Shown here in pieces: positions 26,176 through 35,140 of a stretch of 64,000 bases of DNA (its first letter is position 1; the number at the start of each line of letters is the position of its first letter). Origin of the DNA: JARYGU01 sp033795365 (GTDB lineage: Bacteria > Pseudomonadota > Alphaproteobacteria > Rhizobiales > Rhizobiaceae). Below the pieces are notes generated by a model. The model made no database searches. It was not told the DNA's origin and saw only the letters and a list, made by a program, of their open reading frames with translations. A program made the translations under genes and the position numbers. The DNA lies in contig JARYGU010000001.1 in NCBI GenBank assembly GCA_033795365.1, positions 496,001 to 560,000 on the forward strand, given 5' to 3'.

Positions 26176-27249
26176 TCAAGCCTCCGGCAAGGGCGCAAGC
26201 GGCGTTGCCGGTCGTGCGCTGGATTGGTAGGCGGCCTCGACGAGCGCCATGGTCTGCCAGCCGTCCTCGACGGAGCCGGCAAGCTCGGAATCCTCGCCCG
26301 CGGCAAAGCGCTGGAGATTGGCCATGCGATTGAGGAAGGCGTCCGGAAACCATGCCCCTTCGAGCGGCACGGAAATCCAGTCCTCGCCGCCGTCGGGGCG
26401 AATCCAGAGCTCGTCCGGCTCGCCGCGCGGATAATCGAGATTGACGCCCAGCTTGATATAGGCAGCGCCTTTGGTTCCCGAGATGCGGAATTCGCAGGCC
26501 TGGAATCTGCGCCCGAAATCATGGTCATGGTTGACCGAGAGCACGCAGCGCACCCTGTCGCCGTAGTCGAGGATCGCTGCGGTGCGCGTCTGCGCCACCT
26601 CATGGTTCGGATGGCCGATCGTCTTGGCGTGCACGCCCTTGGGGTTGCCGAGCAAGTCGCGCACGAAATCGAGATAATGGATCGAGTGCATGGCGATCTC
26701 GATGCGCGGCAGGCCCTTCAGGAACGGCCAAAGGCCCCATGGTGTCGCCAGCGCCAGCCAGGCGTCGAAATCGACGACCTCGCCGAGATAGCCCTTTTCC
26801 ACCGCATCCTTCAGCGCCAGCATCATCGGCGCGAAACGGAGCTGGAAGTTGACGGCCGCCTTGATGTCGCGTTCGCGGCAGACCCTGAGGATCTCGGTCG
26901 CGCCGGCGAGATCGCTTCCCATGGGTTTCTGGATAAGGGCGAAGGCGCCGCGCGGCAGCTTAGACAGAATCGCGGCATGAGCCGAGGGCGGCGTCGCAAG
27001 ATCGAAAATTGCGCCGTCCACCGCCAAGGCTTCCGTCTCTGTCGCAAAGGCGCGGATGCCCCATTGCGCCGCCAGAGCCTTTGCCTTTGCAACATCCGGA
27101 TCGAAGAGGCCCGCCACCGGAAACCCGCCTTTCCGATAGGCCGGAAGATGCGCATCCCCGACGATGCTGCCGGCGCTGAAAATCACGATCGGGCGCGGTC
27201 TGGAGGGCTTCGGCCACCATTGCCGGAGGGTTTCGGGATCAAAGCGCAT
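26176..27249 (-). CDS. Gfo/Idh/MocA-family oxidoreductase
   Basis: 357 residues from the ATG at 27249; ten codons further upstream are open but unlikely to be used. N-terminal Rossmann domain (PIVIFSAGSIVGDAHLPAYR, about 20-39) with the family Lys in ALIQKPMGSD, the EKP-type motif here QKP, and a C-terminal beta-sheet substrate domain with WLALATPWGLWPFLKGLPRI and HSIHYLDFVRDLLG. These enzymes oxidise sugars or inositols with NAD(P). The EKP glutamate is replaced by Gln in this protein. It may perform the first oxidation of the imported sugar. Confidence 0.85.
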   Translation of the reverse strand: MRFDPETLRQWWPKPSRPRPIVIFSAGSIVGDAHLPAYRKGGFPVAGLFDPDVAKAKALAAQWGIRAFATETEALAVDGAIFDLATPPSAHAAILSKLPRGAFALIQKPMGSDLAGATEILRVCRERDIKAAVNFQLRFAPMMLALKDAVEKGYLGEVVDFDAWLALATPWGLWPFLKGLPRIEIAMHSIHYLDFVRDLLGNPKGVHAKTIGHPNHEVAQTRTAAILDYGDRVRCVLSVNHDHDFGRRFQACEFRISGTKGAAYIKLGVNLDYPRGEPDELWIRPDGGEDWISVPLEGAWFPDAFLNRMANLQRFAAGEDSELAGSVEDGWQTMALVEAAYQSSARPATPLAPLPEA

Positions 27250-27338
27250 CGGACGCCTCCGTCGCAAAAAGCCCCTCATACGCCTGCCGGCACCTTCTCT
27301 CCCTTAAGGGCAGGATCGCCGCATATGGCTCGCTTGTC

Positions 27339-27383
27339 GGCTTTCTCCCTCTTCTCCCCGGCGGGGAGAAGAGGGAGAAAGCC
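27339..27383. repeat. 45-base perfect palindrome inside the operon
   Basis: A 21-base perfect arm beginning GGCTTTCTCCCTCTTCTCCC pairs across a 3-base GGC loop. It lies in the 182-base gap between the mutarotase stop and the oxidoreductase start, both leftward genes. In RNA it would be a very stable hairpin, probably a transcript-processing or attenuation point. It resembles intergenic palindromes common in rhizobia. Confidence 0.75.
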
Positions 27384-27431
27384 GTTGGGCCAGCAACATG
27401 CGGAAAGGGGGTGAGGGGCAAACCTCGATGC

Positions 27432-27761
27432 TCAATCATGGTGAAACACCTCCTCCATCATTGCCCACCACTCGCCTTGCCTGCGGGTCTCAAGCGGTTT
27501 CTGGCAGGGCATGCAGACCGACCACCATTCCTTGTTCTTCGGATGAGCGGCCATCTTCGCCATGTCGGCTTCGAAGTCGGAGCCAACATATTCCCAATAG
27601 CCGAAGAGCAGGTTCTCGGGCTCCTTCAGGAAGATCGAATAGTTGGTGATGTTGCATTCGGAGATCAGCGAAAGGATCTCCGGCCAGACGGCCGCGTGAA
27701 GCCGCTTGTATTCCGCGATCTTCGACGGCTCCAGGCCAATCACCATTCCCATGCGCTGCAT
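27432..27761 (-). CDS. L-rhamnose/L-fucose mutarotase (RhaM family)
   Basis: 109 residues, the usual length for COG3254/DUF718 mutarotases. The family residues are in GLEPSKIAEYKRLHAAVWPE (about 9-28, catalytic His and Trp) with NYSIFL, FGYWEYVG and the closing CQKPLETRRQGEWWAMMEEVFHHD block. It interconverts alpha and beta anomers of a 6-deoxyhexose after import. It sits 11 bases after the enolase-superfamily gene. Strong evidence that the cluster handles a rhamnose- or fucose-like sugar. Confidence 0.9.
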   Translation of the reverse strand: MQRMGMVIGLEPSKIAEYKRLHAAVWPEILSLISECNITNYSIFLKEPENLLFGYWEYVGSDFEADMAKMAAHPKNKEWWSVCMPCQKPLETRRQGEWWAMMEEVFHHD

Positions 27762-27772
27762 GGCGTCCTCCT

Positions 27773-28885
27773 TCAGCTACGGATTTCCGTCGTGAATTCG
27801 CCGATCGAGCGAGCCTTCACCGCATCCCAGTCCCATTCGATGCCGATGCCGGGTTCGCAAGGTGCGATCGCCCTGCCGTCACGGATTTCCATGCCCTTCG
27901 TCGTCAGCTCGTCCAACTGCGGGATATATTCGACATATCTGCCGTTCGGCACCGCGCAGACGAGGCTGACATGCAGCTCCATCAGGAAGTGCGGGCAGAC
28001 CGGTATGTCGAAGGCTTCAGCCGCATGGGCGACCTTGAGCCACGGCGTGATGCCGCCGATGCGGGCGACATCGACCTGCACGATCGAGCAGGCACCCTTC
28101 TGCATATATTCGCGGAAATGCCGGATCGAATACATGGATTCGCCGACGGCGATCGGCGTCGGCGTCGAGCGCGTCAGCCGGATATGCCCATCGAGATCGT
28201 CGGCCGGCAGCGGCTCCTCGATCCAGGCGAGGTCGAGTTCTTTCAGCCGCACGGCGCGGCGGATGGCCTCGTCGACGGTAAAGCCTTGGTTGCAGTCCGT
28301 CATGATCTCGAAACCGTCGCCCAGCGCCTTGCGCATCGCCGAAAGCCGGTCGTAGTCTTCGGAGCCGTGCGGCTTGCCGATCTTGACCTTGGAGCCGGAA
28401 AAGCCTTTGGCCTTTGCGGCGAGCGCGTCCTCGACGAGCGCTTCCTTTTCGATATGCAGCCAGCCGCCCTCGGTCGTGTAAAGAGGGCAGCTTTCCTTCG
28501 CGCCGCCGGCGAGCTTCCAGAGCGGCAGCTTCTGCTTCTTGGCGCGCAGGTCCCAGAGCGCGGTATCGACCGCTGCAAGCGCCAAAGCGGTGATCGCACC
28601 GATCGTCGTCGCATGGGTGGCGAATTCCATCCTGTGCCAGATCGCCTCGATGCAATCGGCATCCTCGCCGATCAGCATGGGCGCGAGATGATCAGAAAGC
28701 AGCCGCATGACCGAGGAGCCGCCGGTGCCGATCGTATAGCTGTAGCCGATGCCGACGGCCCCGTCCGAATCCGTGATGGTGACGATCGGCGTTTCCTGGC
28801 TGACGAAGCTCTGGATGGCGTCGGTCCGCTTCACCTTCGGCGGCAGGTCGACCATGCGCAGTTCGATCTTCTCGATTTTTGCCAT
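27773..28885 (-). CDS. Enolase-superfamily sugar-acid dehydratase (mandelate racemase subgroup)
   Basis: 370 residues. Active site of the mandelate racemase subgroup: Lys166 and Lys168 in SKVKIG, Asp197 and Asn199 in MTDCNQ, Glu223 in IEEP, Glu249 in AVGES, and His299 in CPHF. A Lys-x-Lys plus His set fits a sugar-acid dehydratase. It is not a copy of the L-fuconate dehydratase at 11993, being shorter and different outside the catalytic residues. It starts 1 base after the ATPase stop, within the operon. The substrate cannot be read from sequence. Confidence 0.85.
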   Translation of the reverse strand: MAKIEKIELRMVDLPPKVKRTDAIQSFVSQETPIVTITDSDGAVGIGYSYTIGTGGSSVMRLLSDHLAPMLIGEDADCIEAIWHRMEFATHATTIGAITALALAAVDTALWDLRAKKQKLPLWKLAGGAKESCPLYTTEGGWLHIEKEALVEDALAAKAKGFSGSKVKIGKPHGSEDYDRLSAMRKALGDGFEIMTDCNQGFTVDEAIRRAVRLKELDLAWIEEPLPADDLDGHIRLTRSTPTPIAVGESMYSIRHFREYMQKGACSIVQVDVARIGGITPWLKVAHAAEAFDIPVCPHFLMELHVSLVCAVPNGRYVEYIPQLDELTTKGMEIRDGRAIAPCEPGIGIEWDWDAVKARSIGEFTTEIRS

Positions 28886-28886
28886 T

Positions 28887-29984
28887 TCAGACTTCCAGGG
28901 CTTTTCCGGTTTCGACGTCGAAGAGATGCGCCTTTGAGAGGTCGAAGCTCATGGCGACCTTCTCGCCGCTTGCAAGCGGGCGCGGATTGAGCATGCGCGA
29001 GACCCAGTCGCGCCCGTTGAACTGGATGAAGACGAGCGTTTCGTTGCCGAGCGGTTCGGTAATGGAGACCGGAAGCTCGGCGACGTGCACGGCGCTCGCA
29101 TCTCCCGCATGAAGCCCATGCCCGGTCGGGTAGATATCGTCCGGGCGAAGCCCGAAGGTGACTTTCTGCCCGGCGCGCACGCCTGCGGCGAACCGCGGTG
29201 GCACCGGCAGCGTCACGCCGCTGGCGAAGACGAGCTGGCCGTTCTCGACCGTCGCCTCGTCCATGTTCATCGGCGGCGAACCGATGAACCCGGCCACGAA
29301 CTTGGTCGCGGGCTTGCGGAACACCTCTTCCGGCGTGCCGACCTGCTCGATATGGCCGTCGCGCATGATGACGATGCGGTCGGAAAGCGTCATCGCCTCG
29401 ACCTGATCGTGCGTGACGTAGATCATCGTCGCCTGCATGCGGGCATGCAGCTTCTTGATCTCGGTGCGCACCTGCGTGCGCAGCTTCGCATCGAGGTTGG
29501 AAAGCGGTTCGTCGAACAGGAACACGTCCGGCTGACGCACGATCGCCCGGCCCATCGCGACACGCTGGCGCTGACCGCCGGAAAGCTGCGCAGGACGGCG
29601 GTCGAGATAGGGGCCGAGGTCGAGGATCGCCGCCGCCTCGGCAACGCGCGCCTTGATCTCCTCGGCCGGCTTGCCGGCGATCTTCAGCGAGAATCCCATG
29701 TTCTCCGCCACCGTCATATGCGGATAGAGCGCGTAGGACTGGAAGACCATCGAGATGTTGCGCGCCCGCGGCGGCAGCTCGTTGACGGCCTTGCCGCCGA
29801 TCTCGATCGCCCCGCCGCTGACGTCCTCAAGGCCCGCGATCATCCTGAGCGTCGTCGACTTGCCGCAGCCGGACGGGCCGACGAGCGCGATGAATTCGCG
29901 GTCCTTGACCTCGAGGTCTATCCCATGGACCACCTCCAGCGCACCGTAACGTTTGACGAGTTTCCTGAGCGTGACAGGAGCCAT
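28887..29984 (-). CDS. ABC sugar transporter ATPase (UgpC/MalK family)
   Basis: 365 residues. Walker A GPSGCGKSTTLRMIAGLED, signature LSGGQRQRVAMGRA, Walker B FLFDEPLSNLDAKLR, switch His in YVTHDQVEAMT, and a C-terminal regulatory domain with FGLRPDDIYPTGHG. It energises the two permeases immediately upstream in the operon, 6 bases from the MalG-type gene. Ordinary single ATPase, working as a homodimer, unlike the paired ATPases at 3042-5127. Confidence 0.95.
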   Translation of the reverse strand: MAPVTLRKLVKRYGALEVVHGIDLEVKDREFIALVGPSGCGKSTTLRMIAGLEDVSGGAIEIGGKAVNELPPRARNISMVFQSYALYPHMTVAENMGFSLKIAGKPAEEIKARVAEAAAILDLGPYLDRRPAQLSGGQRQRVAMGRAIVRQPDVFLFDEPLSNLDAKLRTQVRTEIKKLHARMQATMIYVTHDQVEAMTLSDRIVIMRDGHIEQVGTPEEVFRKPATKFVAGFIGSPPMNMDEATVENGQLVFASGVTLPVPPRFAAGVRAGQKVTFGLRPDDIYPTGHGLHAGDASAVHVAELPVSITEPLGNETLVFIQFNGRDWVSRMLNPRPLASGEKVAMSFDLSKAHLFDVETGKALEV

Positions 29985-29990
29985 GAGCGA

Positions 29991-30857
29991 TTATCCTTTC
30001 ACCGCGCCGAAGGTCAGACCCGAGACGAGATGTTTCTGAATGATGAAGGTGAGGGTCAGCGCCGGGATGATCATGACGACGGCGAGTGCGCACATGCCGC
30101 GCCAATCGATCGTGAACTCGGCCGTATAGTCAAGCAATCCCACGGGCAGCGTCTTCGAGTTGATGGAACGGGTGATCTGCGAGGCGAGCGCATATTCGTT
30201 CCACGAGGTCAGGAAGGCGAAGATGCCGGCGGATGCGATGCCGGGGCCGGCGAGCGGAAATTCCACCTGCCAGAAAGCCTGCCAGGGCGTGCAGCCGTCG
30301 ATCTGGGCGGCTTCCGAGAGATCCTTCGGCACCTGTCGGAAGAAGCCGTCGATCAGCCAGATCGTGAAGGGCACGTTGAGCGCGACATAGGTGATGATCA
30401 TCGAGAAATGCGTGTCGATGATCCCGGTGCGCGCATAGATCATGAAGAGCGGCAGCGAGAGCGCGATGCCGGGAACGGCACGCGTCAGCATGAAACCGAG
30501 GAAGATCGCCGACTTCGCCTTGAAGCGATAGCGCGCGAAGGCATAGCCGCCGGCCATGCCGATCGCCAGTGCGATCACGGTGGAGGTGACCGAGATGATC
30601 AGCGAATTGCGGAAGTAGTTCCATACCGGAATGCCGCCCTGGCCGGCGCCAGAGAACATCGCGCGATAGGCGTCGAGAGAGATGCTCTCCGGTATCCACA
30701 CCGGCGGCTTCGCCATGATCTCCACGGTCGGGCGCAATGAGGAAAGAACGATCCAGAAGCCCGGCAGGCAGATGACCAGCATCGCGAGGAAGAGGCCGAT
30801 CAGATGGCCCGCCTTCAGCAAGCGCCGGCGCAGGCGGTGAGACGCATTGATATCCAT
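29991..30857 (-). CDS. ABC sugar permease, MalG type
   Basis: 288 residues from the ATG at 30857, where the upstream gene stops with a TAATG overlap; an upstream GTG is less likely. Six membrane helices. EAA loop LSEAAQIDGCTPWQAFWQVEFP near residue 190 and the C-terminus LTFGAVKG are typical of MalG proteins. Pairs with the permease at 30857-31753. Confidence 0.93.
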   Translation of the reverse strand: MDINASHRLRRRLLKAGHLIGLFLAMLVICLPGFWIVLSSLRPTVEIMAKPPVWIPESISLDAYRAMFSGAGQGGIPVWNYFRNSLIISVTSTVIALAIGMAGGYAFARYRFKAKSAIFLGFMLTRAVPGIALSLPLFMIYARTGIIDTHFSMIITYVALNVPFTIWLIDGFFRQVPKDLSEAAQIDGCTPWQAFWQVEFPLAGPGIASAGIFAFLTSWNEYALASQITRSINSKTLPVGLLDYTAEFTIDWRGMCALAVVMIIPALTLTFIIQKHLVSGLTFGAVKG

Positions 30858-31753
30858 TACCACTCCGCTCCGATCTGCTGGCGCGCGGCGGCGAGCTTGC
30901 GGAAGAAATAAACGGTGAAGACGATCGACAGCAGGATCGCCACATAGGCCATGGCGTTCGCCAGCCCCATGCGCGCGTCGCCATAGGCGGTGCGGCCGAC
31001 GAGCGTCCAGAGAAGTTCGGTGCGCTTGGCCGGACCGCCATCCGTCATGATCTTCACGATGTCATAGGCACGCGCCACATCGAGCGATCGGATCGTCATG
31101 GCGATGAAGGCGAAGGGCATCAGATAGGGCCAGGTCACATAGCGGAAGGTCTGCCAGGGCGTGCAGCCGTCGACATGCGCGGCCTCGACCGGGTCGCGCG
31201 GCATGGCAAGCAGGCCGGCGAGGATCAGGATCGCGAAGACGGAGGTCGAAGACCAGACTTCCGCGACGATGATCGAAAACAGCGCCAGATTGCCGTCGAT
31301 CAGCCACGGAATCGCCTGATCGGTGAGCCCGAGCGACTGGAGCGCATTGTTGACGAGGCCGATATTGTCGTTGAACAGGAACTTGAACTGGAAGCCCACG
31401 AGCACCGGGGAGAACATCATCGGGAACATCATCAGCGTGCGCAGCAGCCGCTGGCCGTGCGTCGCCTTGTTGACGAGGAGCGCCAGCCCGAGCCCGAGCA
31501 GCATTTCCGCGTTGAGCGCGACGGTCAGCAGCAGCACGGTGCGTCCGAACGCCACCCAGAAATCCCAGTTCGTCAGCACGGTCACATAATTGCGGATGCC
31601 GACGAACACATAGAGGGAATCGGGCCTTGTCAGCCGGAAGGGCGTGAAGCTCGAATAGAAGGAAAAGGCGAGCGGCAGCACGATGACGGCCGCAAGGACG
31701 ATGAAGGCCGGAAGCAGCAGAAGAACCGGTGCCGATAGTCTGGAAAGCTTCAT
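30857..31753 (-). CDS. ABC sugar permease, MalF type
   Basis: 298 residues from the ATG at 31753 (AGGAT upstream) rather than 31804, where the extra 17 residues precede the first helix and overlap the hairpin region. Six membrane helices, with the first at about 9-33. EAA loop VEAAHVDGCTPWQTFRYVTWP near residue 195. The stop overlaps the next start by 1 base. Confidence 0.93.
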   Translation of the reverse strand: MKLSRLSAPVLLLLPAFIVLAAVIVLPLAFSFYSSFTPFRLTRPDSLYVFVGIRNYVTVLTNWDFWVAFGRTVLLLTVALNAEMLLGLGLALLVNKATHGQRLLRTLMMFPMMFSPVLVGFQFKFLFNDNIGLVNNALQSLGLTDQAIPWLIDGNLALFSIIVAEVWSSTSVFAILILAGLLAMPRDPVEAAHVDGCTPWQTFRYVTWPYLMPFAFIAMTIRSLDVARAYDIVKIMTDGGPAKRTELLWTLVGRTAYGDARMGLANAMAYVAILLSIVFTVYFFRKLAAARQQIGAEW

Positions 31754-31781
31754 CGAAGATCCTGAAATCACATCAAACGGG

Positions 31782-31819
31782 AAGGGCGGCGCCGGCGTAT
31801 CCACGCTGGCGCCGCCCTT
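31782..31819 (-). promoter_or_regulatory. Intercistronic hairpin after binding-protein gene
   Basis: A 17-base stem (AAGGGCGGCGCCGGCGT against ACGCTGGCGCCGCCCTT, one G-U pair) with a 4-base loop lies between the binding-protein stop at 31832 and the permease start at 31753. No T-run after it. Probably raises binding-protein mRNA over permease mRNA. Confidence 0.65.
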
Positions 31820-31831
31820 TGCAACAAGCGG

Positions 31832-33148
31832 TCAGAGTGCGCCCGCGTCCTCGAGAATGCCGGTCGCCTTCTCGGCGGCGGCGTCGAGCGCTTCCTTGGC
31901 GGTCTTGTCGCCAAGGATGGCGGCCTGCAGCTCCGGATAGACCGCATTGGAAATCTCGATCCATTCGGCCGTCTGCGGAACCGGGAAGGCGTTCTTCGCC
32001 GCCTCCTGGAAGGCCTGCAGCACTTCGGTCTTGTAGGCGTCGCCCTCGGCGGCCTTGATGTTGTAGTCCCAGACGGCAGTGCGCGTCGGCAGCGGACCGG
32101 CGGCGGATTCGAGCTTCTGGCTGTCCTCGTTGGTCAGCCACGAGACGAGCGAGGCGGCCGCCTCCTTGTTGGCGCAGCTTTCCGTCACCGAGAAGCCGTG
32201 ATGGCCGGACCAGCCCGTGCGCTTGCCGGAGGAGCCGGCCGGCTGGACCTTGACGCCGACATTGCCGGCGACCTTGGAAGAGGCCGGATCGTTGAAGAAG
32301 CTCGCCCATCCCGGCCAGTCGAGGTTGAGCGCGATCGAGCCCGAAGCAAATCCCTGGCCGAGATCGTCCCAGAGATAGTTGGTCGTGCCCGGCGGAACGG
32401 CCTTGTCCTTGTAGAGCTTGACGAACCAGCCGAGCGCCCGCTCGCCGGCTTCCGAGTTGAAGGCCGGACGGCCCTCGCTGTCGAGATATTCGCCGCCTTC
32501 GGCAACGAGCAGTTCATAGAAGCGGCCATTGATCGCCTCTTCCTTGCCAGCGAACTGGGTGCCGTAGAAATTCGGCGGATCGGCGAAGAATTCGGCCTGG
32601 TCCGTCACCTGCTGCCAGGTATCCGGCGGCGCAAGGTCATAACCGTATTTCTCCTTGAACGCCGCCTTCTTGGCGTCGTCCTGGTAGAGGCTCTTCTGAT
32701 AATAGAGTGCGGAGACGTCGAACTGGGCGCGGGGCAGCATGACGAGCTTGCCGTCGAGCGTCGAGGCCTTGATCAGCGCGGGCACGAATTTCTCGATCTC
32801 CTCGGCGGGGATCAGGGCGGTCAGGTCCGTGTAGATGTCCGGGTATTGCGGCGCGAAGGAGGAATGGTTGGACGCGACGCACCAGCCGATGCCGCCCGTG
32901 GCGATGTCGGACTTGATTTCCTTGTCGAGCTCGAAGTGGTTCTTCTTCGACAGGATGTTGACCTTGGCACCGGTCGCCTTCTCCCATTCGCCGATGCGCT
33001 CGTAGAGCTTCTCGTATTGCTGGCCGCCGATGAGCTTGGCATCGACGGTCACGCCTTCGAACTTGCTGGGCAGCTCGGCGGCATTGGCCCCGACTGCGAA
33101 AGCAAGCGCGATTACCCCGGCGGATACGCCGGAAAGCAGCTTGTTCAT
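31832..33148 (-). CDS. ABC sugar-binding protein (family 1), deoxy-sugar cluster
   Basis: 438 residues from the ATG at 33148 (GGAGGAG before it; signal peptide MNKLLSGVSAGVIALAFAVG, cut at ANA-AE near 23). SBP_bac_1 fold with QYEKLYERIGEWEKATGAKV, then LPRAQFDVSALYYQKSLY, then GFASGSIALNLDWPGWASFF. The aromatic residues in that last segment are typical sugar-stacking sites. First gene of a long leftward operon that ends with the SDR at 24977. Divergent from the IclR regulator. Confidence 0.93.
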   Translation of the reverse strand: MNKLLSGVSAGVIALAFAVGANAAELPSKFEGVTVDAKLIGGQQYEKLYERIGEWEKATGAKVNILSKKNHFELDKEIKSDIATGGIGWCVASNHSSFAPQYPDIYTDLTALIPAEEIEKFVPALIKASTLDGKLVMLPRAQFDVSALYYQKSLYQDDAKKAAFKEKYGYDLAPPDTWQQVTDQAEFFADPPNFYGTQFAGKEEAINGRFYELLVAEGGEYLDSEGRPAFNSEAGERALGWFVKLYKDKAVPPGTTNYLWDDLGQGFASGSIALNLDWPGWASFFNDPASSKVAGNVGVKVQPAGSSGKRTGWSGHHGFSVTESCANKEAAASLVSWLTNEDSQKLESAAGPLPTRTAVWDYNIKAAEGDAYKTEVLQAFQEAAKNAFPVPQTAEWIEISNAVYPELQAAILGDKTAKEALDAAAEKATGILEDAGAL

Positions 33149-33235
33149 GACTCTCCTCCAACTTGACCGCACTGCTTTTGCCGCGTGCGTGTTCTCATGT
33201 GTGAGAAACTGATTTATATACAAACAATAATTTCA

Positions 33236-33276
33236 CCGTTCGTCAAGCGCAAGTTTCCTTTGTCGAACGGTCGTTC
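33236..33276. promoter_or_regulatory. Candidate IclR operator region
   Basis: CCGTTCG (33236) and CGAACGG (33264) form a 7-base inverted repeat with a 21-base spacer. A second, tighter dyad, GAAC-GGTC-GTTC, covers 33265-33276. Both lie between the divergent binding-protein and IclR genes. Confidence 0.45.
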
Positions 33277-33314
33277 TGCGTATATGCATTGGAATATTCA
33301 TAGAGGAGACAGGA

Positions 33315-34103
33315 ATGGACAGCGAAGAGTCGGACCGGTATCGCGCCCCCGCGCTGGACAAGGGGCTGGATATTCTGGAGCTTCTGGCCGGCGTGGACGG
33401 CGGGCTGACGCAGGCCGAAATTTCCAAGAAGCTCAACCGCAGCCCGAACGAATTCTACCGCATGCTCGACCGCCTCGTGCGGCGGGGATATGTCACCAAG
33501 ATCGACGGGGACCGCTACTCGCTGACGCTCAAGCTCTTCGGTCTCGCGCAGCTTCACGCGCCCGTGCGCCGGCTCGCATCCTATGCCACGCCGCTGATGC
33601 GCGATCTTGCCCAGCGCTCCAAGCAGGCGAACCAGCTCGTGGTTTTCGATCGCGGCTCTGCCGTCGTGATCGCCCAGCAGGAAGCGCCGGACTATTGGGG
33701 CATTTCGATCCGCGTCGGATCGCATATCAGCCTCTTCGATACCGGGTCCGGTCATGTTCTTCTCGCCTTCCGCTCCGACGAGGAGCGTGAGATGATGATT
33801 TCCGAGCATGTGAAGAGCCGCAGCGAAGTACCCCTGACGAAGGAGTTCTATTCCCGCCTCGACCAGATCCGCGAGCGCGGCTATGAGATGATGGCAAGCG
33901 CCCAGACCGCCGGCGTCTACAACCTCTCGGCGCCGATCCTCGGTCCCGACGGCAGGGGGATCGCAGCGCTGACCTGCCCCTATATCACGCTCGTCAATGC
34001 GCCCGATGCGCCGGACATCACCCAGACGATATCCATGCTGCAGCAGACGGCGGTGCAGTTGTCGCTTCTTGCCGGTTCGGATGTCACGCATAATCAGGAG
34101 TGA
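33315..34103 (+). CDS. IclR-family transcriptional regulator
   Basis: 262 residues; ATG at 33315 after GGAGACAGGA. The N-terminal winged helix-turn-helix (LDKGLDILELLAGVDGGLTQ, then AEISKKLNRSPNEFYRMLDR) is followed by the IclR effector domain with SHISLFDTGSGHVLLAF and SAQTAGVYNLSAPILGPDG. It is divergent from the sugar-import operon and followed on its own strand by the lactonase-like gene. It most likely senses a pathway sugar acid and controls both directions. Confidence 0.93.
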   Translation: MDSEESDRYRAPALDKGLDILELLAGVDGGLTQAEISKKLNRSPNEFYRMLDRLVRRGYVTKIDGDRYSLTLKLFGLAQLHAPVRRLASYATPLMRDLAQRSKQANQLVVFDRGSAVVIAQQEAPDYWGISIRVGSHISLFDTGSGHVLLAFRSDEEREMMISEHVKSRSEVPLTKEFYSRLDQIRERGYEMMASAQTAGVYNLSAPILGPDGRGIAALTCPYITLVNAPDAPDITQTISMLQQTAVQLSLLAGSDVTHNQE

Positions 34104-34219
34104 GCGCCGCACTTCGCCGGCGGCGGGCGTTTCCCTCGGTCCGCCGGGACAGCTAAGGTCATTCTTATTTGAATGATGAATTCTTCTGTGGAAGAATTGG
34201 AGGACAGGAGGAACTTCGC

Positions 34220-35059
34220 ATGATCATCGACACTCACCTTCACCTGATCGACAGGTCGGTACTCAGCTATCCATGGCTTTCCGGCGTCCCCGCCCTGAAC
34301 AGGGATTTCCTCTATTCCGCCTATGCCGCGGAAGCCGGACGCGCGGGGATTTCCGCATCGCTGCATATGGAGGTCGATGTCGATCCTGCCGATATCGAGG
34401 CGGAAACGGCCGAGGTCTTCCGCCTTTCGCAACAACCCGGCAGCCTGCTTACCGGAGCCATCGCCTCCTGCCGGACGGAAGAGCAGGGCTTTGCCGCTTA
34501 TCTGGAGCGCCAGGAGGCAAATCCGTTCGTCAAGGGCTTCCGCCGCGTGCTGCATGTCATGCCGGACGATCTTTCGACCGGCACGCTCTTCCGCGAAAAC
34601 CTGAAACGGCTTGGCGGAACGCGTTTCACCTTCGATCTCTGCGTGCTGCCGCACCAGATCCCGAAGGCGATCGCGCTCTGCGATCTCGCGCCGGACGTCC
34701 AGTTCGTGCTCGACCATTGCGGCGTTCCGGACATCAAGGCGGGCAGCGATCATCCATGGCGCGAGCACATGACGGAGATCGCTCGCCGTCCGAATGTCAC
34801 CGCCAAGATCTCCGGCGTCATCGCCTATGCCGATCCGCAAACCTGGACGGTCGACACGATCCGGCCCTATGTCGAGCACACGATCGGCGCCTTCGGCTGG
34901 GACCGCGTCGTCTGGGGAAGCGACTGGCCGGTCTGCACCTTGAGCGGCAGCCTTTCGACCTGGGTGGCTGCGACGCACGCGCTCCTTGCCGGCGCAAGCC
35001 CCGAGGAGCGCACGAAGCTTCTCTCCGGCAATGCCCGCAGATTGTGGAACCTCGCCTGA
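34220..35059 (+). CDS. Amidohydrolase, sugar lactonase (L-fuconolactonase-like)
   Basis: 279 residues from the ATG at 34220 (AGGAGGAA upstream). Amidohydrolase_2 fold: metal-binding IDTHLHLID at residues 3-11, SLHMEVDV, VLDHCGVPDIKAG, and VWGSDWPVCTLSG with the late Asp. COG3618 lactonases of this length open L-fucono-, L-rhamnono- or galactono-lactones. With a mutarotase, a dehydratase and dehydrogenases in the same cluster, lactone hydrolysis after sugar oxidation is the natural role. Substrate inferred. Confidence 0.88.
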   Translation: MIIDTHLHLIDRSVLSYPWLSGVPALNRDFLYSAYAAEAGRAGISASLHMEVDVDPADIEAETAEVFRLSQQPGSLLTGAIASCRTEEQGFAAYLERQEANPFVKGFRRVLHVMPDDLSTGTLFRENLKRLGGTRFTFDLCVLPHQIPKAIALCDLAPDVQFVLDHCGVPDIKAGSDHPWREHMTEIARRPNVTAKISGVIAYADPQTWTVDTIRPYVEHTIGAFGWDRVVWGSDWPVCTLSGSLSTWVAATHALLAGASPEERTKLLSGNARRLWNLA

Positions 35060-35098
35060 CCGGCGCTACCGGCCGACGCACTGCCGGTCTTGCCAATT

Positions 35099-35123
35099 GG
35101 CGAAAATATTCTATATTTACGCC
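35099..35123. promoter_or_regulatory. Operator-like inverted repeat before Xre-RES operon
   Basis: GGCGAAAATA-TTCTA-TATTTACGCC, matching in 9 of 10 arm positions, lies 18 bases before the antitoxin ATG. The position and AT-rich core fit autoregulation by the antitoxin-toxin complex. Confidence 0.6.
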
Positions 35124-35140
35124 AGAAAGTGAGATTCGAC

